64,000 nucleotides of DNA from Nitrospira defluvii (lineage in GTDB: Bacteria > Nitrospirota > Nitrospiria > Nitrospirales > Nitrospiraceae), in the NCBI RefSeq assembly GCF_905220995.1, contig NZ_CAJNBJ010000018.1, positions 1 through 64,000 on the forward strand. Direction: 5' to 3'. The notes under the pieces were generated by a model that saw nothing but the letters and a program-made list of their open reading frames with translations, had not been told where the DNA came from and searched no databases. The position numbers were made by a program, and so were the translations under genes. Position 1 is the first letter of the stretch. Each line of letters begins with the position of its first letter. Positions 17,171 to 24,702 of this stretch are shown here, piece after piece.

Positions 17171-17222
17171 AAATCAATGACGTGGCGGTGTAGCTCAGTT
17201 GGTAGAGCAGCGGACTCATAAG
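17080..17222 (+). repeat. Left 143-bp direct repeat (attachment-site duplication)
   Basis: This stretch matches 37598-37740 over its whole 143 bp without gaps, with about 11 mismatches counted by eye. It comprises the integrase 3' end and the first 39 bases of a tRNA-Met gene. Similarity stops just after the anticodon loop, where a perfect 10-bp palindrome AGAGGCCTCT (17221-17230) begins. That position is a typical tyrosine-recombinase crossover point, so it marks the left junction of the hydrogenase island. Confidence 0.85.
17184..17222 (+). pseudogene. 5' half of tRNA-Met(CAT), truncated at the anticodon loop
   Basis: It begins GGCGGTGTAGCTCAGTTGG and continues through the D arm and the anticodon stem with CTCATAA. 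It matches the first half of the intact tRNA at 37702 except for one base in the D loop. The T arm and acceptor 3' strand are missing. Not expected to be functional. Confidence 0.9.
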
Positions 17223-17547
17223 AGGCCTCTCGCTTCTCCCCTTCACGTGCAAAATGCCACGTTCCTCAATAGTATCTCGCGGCGCCCAGTACGCTTCCCC
17301 GTCTAGCAACATCAGACCTTGTCCCGTCCAAACCGACCAGTTCCGGCCTCCTGGTGAACATCTGGTGAACACTTCGCAATGGCTCGGGAACTTCGCATGG
17401 GATTTGGTATGTGACCAGACCAGTCTTGGAGATTTGCCACCACTTTCAATCGGAAGTCAGGCAGAGGGCTCTAACGCTCAATCAGCTGGCTATACGAACA
17501 ATGGATGACTGATAGGCAAGCAACTGGAACCAGGATCCTACGTTAGA
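17223..17547. other. Left edge of the island, no gene seen
   Basis: About 325 bp between the tRNA fragment and the small His-rich gene. Short frames occur, but none shows a ribosome site or family pattern. It is probably the island end, carrying attachment-arm sequence. Confidence 0.4.
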
Positions 17548-17727
17548 TCATGAATGATGGTGATCGTGGGCGCCATGGTCACCATGATGGTCATGGTCAT
17601 GATCTTCCGCTTTTCCATGGGAATGGTCATGGGCATGCAGATGAACATGCTTGTGGGAGTGACTGAGTGATGACCCGTGGGTATGAGAGTGACTGTGCTC
17701 ATGCTTATGTTGATGCGAACCCTTCAT
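17548..17727 (-). CDS. Small His-rich protein (probable nickel-binding)
   Basis: A 59-aa frame encoding MKGSHQHKHEHSHSHTHG and more, ending DHHHS; 24 of 59 residues are His, mostly alternating with Ser, Asp, Glu or Lys. AGGGG lies eight bases before the ATG (minus strand). It resembles in composition the His-rich nickel stores Hpn and Hpn-like of Helicobacter and the His tracts of HypB. It is the last gene of the hydrogenase/hyp run, behind a nickel transporter and hypB, so nickel storage or delivery is the natural guess. Zinc binding is an alternative. It falls below common gene-length cut-offs and is easily missed. Confidence 0.75.
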   Translation of the reverse strand: MKGSHQHKHEHSHSHTHGSSLSHSHKHVHLHAHDHSHGKAEDHDHDHHGDHGAHDHHHS

Positions 17728-17891
17728 GGTATTTCCCCTTTCTTGTCAGGACCGAAACGATACGCCCACAACGGTTACCAAAATCTGGGAGTGACCAACT
17801 ACTCTCTGGCTCACTATAGCACATTACAACTCGCGCAACCTCTCGCATCTTTATCTGTAGTCTCGCATCCACCAGGCGCCAATCGCTCATC

Positions 17892-19008
17892 TCAGTCCGA
17901 CGAGAGGCTATAGCTGATAGGGATACGGACAACCACTTGGGGTCGACTCAAGGCGTAGTCTAACGGAATGGGAAAGGCCAGCTGCACCAGGCGCAGAGCC
18001 TCCTGATCGAGACGATCCTCTCCGGAACTTCGTTCTATTTTCAGCTCACCAAGATCACCGCCTTCAAGAATGACCACTCGCAGCAATACTTTCTTTCCTC
18101 CCGAAACATCCAGAAGGGGGCGCGACTGACGCTTAAGCTGTTCAAGTCTCTTGAACAGAGTGCTCTGCAACCACCCATAGTCGCGTGCGACCGGTCGAGC
18201 GGTGGGCGTTCCCGAAGATAGATCCTGGACCTGAGCAGGCAAAGAGGCCAGTTGGTTGGTTGGTTATGGCTCGTCCGGAAGCTATTTCAGCTCCAGCCGG
18301 CTCTTGCGGCTGATGACCATAATGTTGGATTGGTTCCGCACTTGTCGAGGATTCCCGAGGTGCTTGCTCCGTCATTTCCTCTCTGACCGGGGAGGGAGTA
18401 GCAGAAACGATCGGAGGTGATGACGATGCACTCACAAGCGTCGCCTGCTCGACGGCCTTAGGACGTTCCTCATTAGCCTGGCTTGCCGGCAGAGCAGGCT
18501 GCTCAGGAAGAGAATATGCGTTTTCCTCCCACTCCATCAACTGCTCCCTCCTCTGTAGCGGGAGAGCCTTTTCGGCCGTTACTGGGATAGGTTTGCTTTC
18601 TTGTGTTATGGACGGACTGGGGCCCGCGAGTTGCTCCTGTACGAGAATCGGTTGAATTCTTTCCGATGTTGCCGTCAGCTGTGATTGTGCTGACTTAGTC
18701 ACCTCTGAAACTGTTACGTCCGGCATGCCTTGGTCCGTTGGAGTATGGGACAATGAATTCGAAGCAGAGAGGAGATCCGGCTGGCTTTCGGCTGCACTCG
18801 GACTATCCACCGGAATACTGTCGGTCGCTCTGGCAGAAAGGCTGACGAGCGCCACCTCCCAGTGAAACGGGTCGGCTACAGGAATGAGCGTGATGCGCCT
18901 GATGAACTCGGCAGAAGCACTGAGGACAGCGAGATGGAACAACAATGAGCAAAGCCAGGCGTAGGCGTGAATCCTCAGGTGAACATGGTCAGGCAGGAAG
19001 CTATCCAT
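17892..19008 (-). pseudogene. TonB-like protein gene, frameshifted at a 4-bp repeat
   Basis: Two frames together make a TonB-like protein. The first, from ATG 19008, has an N-terminal membrane anchor (AYAWLCSLLFHLAVLSAS) and a long Pro/Ser/Glu-rich linker. The second, ending at 17892, carries the C-terminal domain (LLRVVILEGGDLGELKIERSSG, then DYALSRPQVVVRIPISY). They shift frame at (TTGG)3TT, 18252-18265. Removing one 4-bp unit joins them as ...AITNQLASLPAQVQ..., giving about 370 aa. TonB energises outer-membrane transporters, here plausibly for nickel uptake. It could be phase-variable, recently broken, or a sequencing slip. Confidence 0.75.
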
Positions 19009-19030
19009 GAGATGGAATCCTTCGTCTCCA

Positions 19031-19726
19031 TCAGCCTAGGAATTCCGACCCCTGGGTGTACAGCATGCTGGCTCCGAGAAATACGCTGATGCCTCCGATG
19101 GCAATCTGAATTCCGTCATACGCCCATGCGAAGGATTGCGCTGATCGACGGAGTGGAATCGCAATAGCCAGAGACAGCGTGGCCATGCCAAGAATCGAGC
19201 CGAGACCAAAAAGAATGATGTAGGTCCAGGCGAGCGCAATGGATGTGGCGGCATGGAGCGTGAGGAGAATAAGAGCCGCTGAGCCTGCCATCCCGTGCGT
19301 CACGCCGACGAGTAATGCACGGTACGGAATGTGATGCGCGCGCTGATGTTGGACACGATCCGATTCGTTCCGATGCGCGTGGATGTGTATATGGGACTTC
19401 CCTGCTTCATGTTCATGGATATGAATGTGGATCCGATCCCGCCTGATCCTCCGCCACACATCAAGACCCAATCCAATCAGCATCACACCGACGGCCATCT
19501 CCAATGCCAAGGCCACGCGCTCGGGAACCATGCTGTTCAGGGACAGCACGACTGAACAGAAGAGAAAGAGCGTCAGGGCATGCCCAATGCCCCAGGCGAT
19601 CCCCTGTCTGACCGTTTCACCGACCGAATGACTGCGACTCGCCAAGGCTGCGACTGCCGCCGCATGATCCGCTTCGAACGCATGGCGCAACCCTAACAGA
19701 AAGCCGAGGCCCAAGAGCGTCAGCAT
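19031..19726 (-). CDS. Nickel/cobalt transporter, UreH/NiCoT-like
   Basis: A 231-aa membrane protein with about six hydrophobic segments. The first holds GLRHAFEADHAAAVAAL, matching the RHAxxADH metal-selectivity motif of NiCoT-type permeases; a later GVTHGMAGSAALILL is the second family signature. A cytoplasmic or periplasmic loop near residues 98-118 is His-rich (IHIHIHEHEAGKSHIHIHAH). It would import Ni2+ for the hydrogenase. Its start overlaps the hypB stop by 7 bp, so it is co-translated with the maturation genes. Confidence 0.85.
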   Translation of the reverse strand: MLTLLGLGFLLGLRHAFEADHAAAVAALASRSHSVGETVRQGIAWGIGHALTLFLFCSVVLSLNSMVPERVALALEMAVGVMLIGLGLDVWRRIRRDRIHIHIHEHEAGKSHIHIHAHRNESDRVQHQRAHHIPYRALLVGVTHGMAGSAALILLTLHAATSIALAWTYIILFGLGSILGMATLSLAIAIPLRRSAQSFAWAYDGIQIAIGGISVFLGASMLYTQGSEFLG

Positions 19727-20550
19727 GCAGGTGCCCCTTCCAGCGCTTGTACTTGCGCGCGAAGCCAGTCATACCAGCTCTGCATGCCCTCTCCTGAGAT
19801 CGCGGATACCAGAAAGACTTCCAGATGGGGATTGACCGACTTCGCGTACTCGACGCAGCGCGTGATATCAAATGAGAGATGCGGCAGAAGATCGATCTTG
19901 TTCAACAGCATCACGTCTGCAGCCCGGAACATATGGGGATACTTCAGCGGCTTGTCCTCCCCTTCTGTCACAGAGAGCACGACCACCTTTGCCTGCTCCC
20001 CCAGATCGAAGAGTGCAGGACACACCAGGTTTCCGACGTTCTCGATCATCACGATGGAATACGGCGCCGGAGCCAACTGCTCTAATCCCCGGGCCACCAT
20101 GTCCGCTTCGAGATGACAACCGGCCCCGGTGTTGATTTGCACGACTCGACAGCCGGTGCTCCGGATTCGTTCTGCATCGTTCACGGTCGCCTGATCGCCT
20201 TCGATGACCTGGATAGGCAGTTCGTGTCTCAACGCGCGGATCGTCTGCTCCAATAACGTCGTTTTCCCGGAACCGGGCGAACTGACCAGATTCAGTGCCA
20301 CGACGTGCCGTCCCTGCAACCAGCCGCGGTTGCGTTCAGCCAGGCGATCGTTCTTCGCGAGCACCGCTTCCTGGAGCACGATGGTTTGTCCGTCCACGTG
20401 CACATGGTCTCCATGACGATCGTGATGATGGTCATGATCGTGGTCGTGTCCATGACTCCCTGCGTCAGATCGAAGCTTGATTGTCTGCCCCGTCATTACA
20501 TCGGTCAGCCGCGGCGCGGCATCATCCGAACACCCGCATGTGGTACACAT
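19720..20550 (-). CDS. hypB: Hydrogenase nickel-insertion GTPase HypB
   Basis: A 276-aa protein. The N-terminus has the CxxCGC high-affinity nickel motif (MCTTCGCSDD), then a His-rich stretch (GHDHDHDHHHDRHGDH, about residues 34-49) that can store nickel. The GTPase core has the P-loop SSPGSGKTTLL, the metal-binding Cys/His in TGAGCHLEA, ENVGNLVCP and the guanine motif LLNKIDLL. It hydrolyses GTP to drive nickel transfer with HypA into the large subunit HupL. Overlaps hypA by 1 bp and the transporter gene by 7 bp. Confidence 0.97.
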   Translation of the reverse strand: MCTTCGCSDDAAPRLTDVMTGQTIKLRSDAGSHGHDHDHDHHHDRHGDHVHVDGQTIVLQEAVLAKNDRLAERNRGWLQGRHVVALNLVSSPGSGKTTLLEQTIRALRHELPIQVIEGDQATVNDAERIRSTGCRVVQINTGAGCHLEADMVARGLEQLAPAPYSIVMIENVGNLVCPALFDLGEQAKVVVLSVTEGEDKPLKYPHMFRAADVMLLNKIDLLPHLSFDITRCVEYAKSVNPHLEVFLVSAISGEGMQSWYDWLRAQVQALEGAPAC

Positions 20551-20879
20551 TAGGCTGTCACCATTTGTTTGATGTTTAGTTCTTCACCGGACAGTCGTAC
20601 CAGATTTGAGGAACCGCAGGAGCAACGGGCTACCAGATGGCGCAGTTCCACGTCGCGTCCGCAATCGCGACATTGACCGTGCCCCGGCACCTCGATGACT
20701 TCGAGTTGCGCCCCTTCCAAGAGTGTTCCTTTGGCGACCACATCGAAACAAAATCGGATGGCATCGGGTATCACGGGGCTCAATTGTCCAATCTCCAGCG
20801 TGACTTGCGTGACTTTCGCCCCACGCGCCCGCTCATTGACGATCGCGACGATGTTCCGGGTAATGCTCAATTCGTGCAT
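20550..20879 (-). CDS. hypA: Hydrogenase nickel chaperone HypA
   Basis: A 109-aa HypA of normal length. It starts MHELSITRN, where Met1, His2 and Glu3 form the nickel site, and has the structural zinc site CRDCG ... CSCGSSN (about residues 71-91). It hands nickel to HupL together with HypB. It overlaps the end of the upstream unknown gene by 13 bp and hypB by 1 bp, so it lies inside a tightly packed operon. Confidence 0.97.
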   Translation of the reverse strand: MHELSITRNIVAIVNERARGAKVTQVTLEIGQLSPVIPDAIRFCFDVVAKGTLLEGAQLEVIEVPGHGQCRDCGRDVELRHLVARCSCGSSNLVRLSGEELNIKQMVTA

Positions 20880-21433
20880 GCGAGAACGGTGGCTCCTGTC
20901 GGCTGCATCGTGTCAGTGACGCGGAAGAGCGTATCGAGTGGTTCCCGCCATACCTGATCCGTCAGCTGCGCTTTCATGTGCTCAAACTGGCCTCGATCGC
21001 TCGCGCGTTCCATTGAGGTATCGATCCGATCAACGAGGATAAAGAAGTCCTCCGGCACAAACCCTTCACGCAGCTGGACAGACACCGTTTTCAACCTTTT
21101 GGAGATCCACCAAGCGAACTGCATCCCGTTGTGGCATTGTCCAGCTTGTTCTGGTTGAGTCAGATAGTATCGACCACGACTGACACATCCGGTGACATAC
21201 TCCACTGCGTCCCTCACGCCCGGGCCAGGGTGGGCACTGGTCACCGTCAGCTCTCGGCGCTCCCACAGTGTGGGGTGCGAAAAGTGTCGTCCAGCCCGTT
21301 GTAAGGCGCGAAACGCGACCGCGGCACCCCATGTCGCATCCCCTCGATGAAACCGAAGCAAGCCGTCGTAGTCCAGCCGTTGGAGTTGCCCGTCATCAAG
21401 GATGTCGAGCGATCGGACCTCACCAGTGAGCAT
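20867..21433 (-). CDS. Unknown protein inside the hyp operon, 188 aa
   Basis: Not securely recognised. The protein has HPGPGVRDAVEYVTGCVSRG (residues about 69-88) and GQCHNGMQFAWWISKRL (about 98-114), with two Cys and two His that could bind metal. The arrangement faintly recalls FmdE-like proteins, but I cannot confirm this. AAGGA lies eight bases before ATG 21431-21433. It sits between hypE and hypA with overlap, so it very probably acts in hydrogenase maturation, perhaps in metal handling. Confidence 0.7.
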   Translation of the reverse strand: MLTGEVRSLDILDDGQLQRLDYDGLLRFHRGDATWGAAVAFRALQRAGRHFSHPTLWERRELTVTSAHPGPGVRDAVEYVTGCVSRGRYYLTQPEQAGQCHNGMQFAWWISKRLKTVSVQLREGFVPEDFFILVDRIDTSMERASDRGQFEHMKAQLTDQVWREPLDTLFRVTDTMQPTGATVLACTN

Positions 21434-21448
21434 GGGCGGTTTCCTTAG

Positions 21449-22549
21449 TTAGCAAATCCGCGGCAACTGATCGCCAATGAGCGTATCCACCACGCGCGTC
21501 CCGCCAAAGGCCGTCGCCATGACGACCGCGCCATTCGGGGTTTCTTTCACTTCTCCGATAATCGCGCTGTCCCGACCAGCCGGATGAGTGCGCATCGCTT
21601 CCACGATGGGATCGGCCTGTTCCCGCGGGACGATCGCGACCAACTTTCCCTCGTTGGCCAGATACAGAGGATCCAACCCAAGGATTTCGCAGGCGCCTCG
21701 CACCGTTTCGTGGACGGGGATCGCCGCCTCCGACAGATGAATGCCGACGTTAGACGACGCAGCGAATTCGTTCAGGACGGTTGCAATGCCGCCCCGCGTG
21801 GCGTCCCTCAGACAATGGATATCCGGGCAGACTCTCACCATCTCTTGCACCAGTTCGTGGAGGGGCTGCGTGTCGCTCTCCACCGATGACTCCAGGGCAA
21901 GCTCGTTCCGAGCCAAGAGAATGGCGATTCCATGATCGCCAATGTATCCGTTCGTAATTACCACGTCCCCTGGACGCGCGCGGGTTGCGGAGATGGCGAC
22001 ATCGTGTCTGATTACACCAATGCCGGCCGTGTTCACGAAGAGCTTATCGGCGGCTCCCCGTTCAACCACTTTCGTATCGCCCGTCACAATGACCACCCCG
22101 GCTTCACGCGCAGCGTGCTTCATTCGGCTCACCACTTCACCGAGCGTGTCGATCGAAAGCCCTTCTTCGAGAATCATCCCGCAGGAGAGAAACAAGGGGC
22201 GTGCCCCGCTCATCGCCAAATCGTTGATAGTGCCGTGCACGGCGAGTTCACCGATGCTGCCACCTGGGAAGAACAAGGGATTCACGACATAACTGTCCGT
22301 GGTGAACGCCAGCCTTGTTCCCTGCTGCTGCAATTCATCCAATGGGACGACCGCCTGATCTTCCAGCGCGGCCAACAACGGATTGTTGAACTCCGTCACA
22401 AACAGCTGCTCGACAAGTTCTCGCATGGCCTTGCCCCCGCTCCCATGGGCGAGGGTAATCCGCTTCTCGCGCATTCGAGCCAGCCAACCGTTCGCGGTTT
22501 GCGCGGTCGAAATGTCCGCGGATTGGCGATCCAACATCGGAGGCGTCAT
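21449..22549 (-). CDS. hypE: Hydrogenase maturation protein HypE
   Basis: A 366-aa HypE, which dehydrates the carbamoyl-thiol formed by HypF to a thiocyanate that becomes the CN ligand. ITLAHGSGGKAMRELV opens the AIR synthase-like fold, VVITGDTKVVERG is the ATP-binding part, and the C-terminus ends PRIC with the essential cysteine last. Start chosen at ATG 22549 because AAGGAGGAG lies about ten bases upstream; a longer frame overlaps hypD. Confidence 0.96.
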   Translation of the reverse strand: MTPPMLDRQSADISTAQTANGWLARMREKRITLAHGSGGKAMRELVEQLFVTEFNNPLLAALEDQAVVPLDELQQQGTRLAFTTDSYVVNPLFFPGGSIGELAVHGTINDLAMSGARPLFLSCGMILEEGLSIDTLGEVVSRMKHAAREAGVVIVTGDTKVVERGAADKLFVNTAGIGVIRHDVAISATRARPGDVVITNGYIGDHGIAILLARNELALESSVESDTQPLHELVQEMVRVCPDIHCLRDATRGGIATVLNEFAASSNVGIHLSEAAIPVHETVRGACEILGLDPLYLANEGKLVAIVPREQADPIVEAMRTHPAGRDSAIIGEVKETPNGAVVMATAFGGTRVVDTLIGDQLPRIC

Positions 22550-22574
22550 GGCCGCTGGCTCCTCCTTGTGAGCC

Positions 22575-23720
22575 TCATGCGGAGACCTTGGCTGGCTTGA
22601 TACTCTCTCGATCAATCCACCCATAGTTGTAATAGGCGGCACAGGCTCCTTCGGTTGAGACCATCAAGGCGCCGAGCGGATTCTCCGGCGTACAGGACGT
22701 CCCGAAGACTTTGCATTGCGGCGGCTTGATGACTCCCTTTAATACTTCGCCGCATTGGCACGAGGTCGGATCGGCGATTTTGATATTCGGCATCTCGAAC
22801 TTACGTTCCGCATCGTATCCGGCAAACGGCGCCTTCATTCGCACGCCGGAATAGTCGATCGAGCCCAAGCCGCGCCACTCAAAAAACTCCCGCAATTCGA
22901 ACACGGTTTGAATCGCCTCAAGCGCCTGCGCGTTCCCCACATCGGGAACCACGCGGCGATATTGGTTTTCGACCTCGCACCGGCCGTCGGCCATCTGCTT
23001 GAGCACCATCCACACCGACTGGAGAATGTCCAACGGCTCAAAGCCGGCGATGACAATCGGTTTCCGATACCGCTCGGCAATGAAGCGGTATGGTTCCGTG
23101 CCAATGACCATGCTGACATGGCCGGGTCCCAGGAACGCATCGACTTGAAGATCGGGCGAATCGAGCACGGCTTTGATGGTGGGAATGATCGTAATGTGGT
23201 TACAGAACAGGGAGAAATTGGAGATGCCTTCCCGTTGTGCTTGCAGCACTGTAAACGCGGTGCTCGGCATCGTGGTCTCGAATCCCAGGGCCAGGAATAC
23301 CACCTCGCGATCGGGATGGGCCTTGGCCAGCTTCAGCGCATCCAACGGCGAATACACCATCCGAACATCCGCGCCCTCTGCCTTGGCTTGCAGCAAACTC
23401 TTTTTCGATCCGGTCACCCGCATCGCGTCCCCAAAGGTGGTCATGATGACGTCTGGGCGTTGTGCCAGCGCCACACAGTCATCGACACGTCCCCGAGGCA
23501 GGACGCACACAGGACAGCCCGGCCCGTGAATGAATTCCACTTCGTCCGGCAGCATCTTGTTGACGCCGTAGCGGAAAATCGTGTGGGTATGCCCTCCGCA
23601 CACTTCCATAATTCCTATGGGCCGTCTCTTGCAGAGTTCGATCTGTCCGACCAGGTCGCGAATTTCCCGAATCAACGATTGGGCCTTGAGGGGGTCGCGA
23701 AACTCATCAATAAATTTCAT
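22575..23720 (-). CDS. hypD: Hydrogenase maturation protein HypD
   Basis: A 381-aa Fe-S protein on which, with HypC, the Fe(CN)2CO group is built. Motifs: EVCGGHTHT near residue 40, HGPGCPVCVLP near 66, FCNHITIIPT, FLGPGHVSMV, and the C-terminal cluster ligands in CQCGEVL, CKVFG.SC and EGACAAYYNY. The start forms an ATGA overlap with the stop of the SIS-domain gene. Confidence 0.97.
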   Translation of the reverse strand: MKFIDEFRDPLKAQSLIREIRDLVGQIELCKRRPIGIMEVCGGHTHTIFRYGVNKMLPDEVEFIHGPGCPVCVLPRGRVDDCVALAQRPDVIMTTFGDAMRVTGSKKSLLQAKAEGADVRMVYSPLDALKLAKAHPDREVVFLALGFETTMPSTAFTVLQAQREGISNFSLFCNHITIIPTIKAVLDSPDLQVDAFLGPGHVSMVIGTEPYRFIAERYRKPIVIAGFEPLDILQSVWMVLKQMADGRCEVENQYRRVVPDVGNAQALEAIQTVFELREFFEWRGLGSIDYSGVRMKAPFAGYDAERKFEMPNIKIADPTSCQCGEVLKGVIKPPQCKVFGTSCTPENPLGALMVSTEGACAAYYNYGWIDRESIKPAKVSA

Positions 23721-24406
23721 GATCCACTCCGCGGTTGCCCCATACCCCGGTCGTCAGCCAGAAGGGTGTGCACCAGATCCCACAGGATATGATAGATGGC
23801 GACATGACACTCCTGCACGCGGTGGATGCTGTCGGTTTCGACAACTAAACAGTGGTTGATGGCCGCTGACTGCGCCATGAGGCCTCCATTGCCTCCCGCT
23901 AACCCGATGGTCGTGAGTCCCAAATCTTTGGCCTTTTCAAACGCTCGCAGGAGATTCGACGAGTTGCCGCTGGTGCTGACCCCGATCAATCCATCGCCAG
24001 CCCGCGCCTGGGCGATTACTTGCCGGACAAAGACATGTTCGAACCCGACGTCGTTGCCAACAGCGGTCAACATGGCAACATCGGCATCTAGACTGATCGC
24101 TGGAAGAGCGGGCCGCCCGGCTGTGATGGGATGCTGGAACTCGACGGCAATGTGGCAGGCATCGCAGCTCGATCCACCGTTGCCCATCGTCAACAACCGC
24201 CCATTCCGGCGATAGACGTTCGCAATCGCATGGGCCGCCTCGATCACTTGGACTCCGTGTGCCGTGAAGAATGCCCGCTTCACCGCAAGACTGTCTTCGG
24301 CCTTCAGCCGGACTGACTCCAGCAATTCCGTGTCGAGGCGGGCGGACGACGGCGTTTGCTCTTGTAAGAATGGATAAAGGTTGTCCAGAACTCGTTTTGA
24401 CGACAT
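23717..24406 (-). CDS. SIS-domain protein, GmhA-like phosphosugar isomerase family
   Basis: A 229-aa protein with SIS-domain signatures: LLTMGNGGSSCDACHIAVEF (residues about 71-90), VSTSGNSSNLLRAFEKAK and IGLAGGNGG. It is close in style to sedoheptulose-7-phosphate isomerase GmhA. It lies between hypC and hypD with an ATGA overlap to hypD, so it is co-translated with the cofactor-assembly genes rather than with sugar genes. SIS/GmhA-like genes are known in some other uptake-hydrogenase clusters; the role there is unproven. Confidence 0.85.
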   Translation of the reverse strand: MSSKRVLDNLYPFLQEQTPSSARLDTELLESVRLKAEDSLAVKRAFFTAHGVQVIEAAHAIANVYRRNGRLLTMGNGGSSCDACHIAVEFQHPITAGRPALPAISLDADVAMLTAVGNDVGFEHVFVRQVIAQARAGDGLIGVSTSGNSSNLLRAFEKAKDLGLTTIGLAGGNGGLMAQSAAINHCLVVETDSIHRVQECHVAIYHILWDLVHTLLADDRGMGQPRSGS

Positions 24407-24413
24407 GGTTCCC

Positions 24414-24695
24414 TCAAGACTGTCCGGAGGCGCGCATGGCTTGAACCTCGGCCTGCACTTCTCCCAGCTGGCTCAAGAGTTCGATGGTCCGCTGAGCCTC
24501 CTCCGGATCAACCCGGCTCATCGCAAAGCCCACATGGACCAGGACCCAATCTCCGATGCAGGACTCTGGCGGATGTTGATCGTCCACGATACAGGCGATA
24601 TTCACCGTTCGTCTGACGCCTCCGACATCGACCACTGCGAGTTTTTGCTGCTCGTTATTGATTTCAACAATCTGCCCGGGAATTCCGAGACACAT
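24414..24695 (-). CDS. hypC: Hydrogenase maturation chaperone HypC
   Basis: A 93-aa HypC beginning MCLGIPGQIVEI; Cys2 is the iron/ligand-binding residue. WVLVHVGFAMSRVDPEEAQ is the second family signature. It shuttles the Fe(CN)2CO unit from HypD to HupL. It is spaced 7 bp from hypF and 7 bp from the SIS gene. Confidence 0.97.
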   Translation of the reverse strand: MCLGIPGQIVEINNEQQKLAVVDVGGVRRTVNIACIVDDQHPPESCIGDWVLVHVGFAMSRVDPEEAQRTIELLSQLGEVQAEVQAMRASGQS

Positions 24696-24702
24696 GGCAA
24701 CC

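Noticed and set aside
17540-17735. Repetitive CATGG-rich DNA that might be a simple repeat
   Set aside because: It is explained by the His codons of the small protein on the minus strand.
20400-20460. Second CATGATCG-rich repeat-like stretch
   Set aside because: It is the His tract of HypB.
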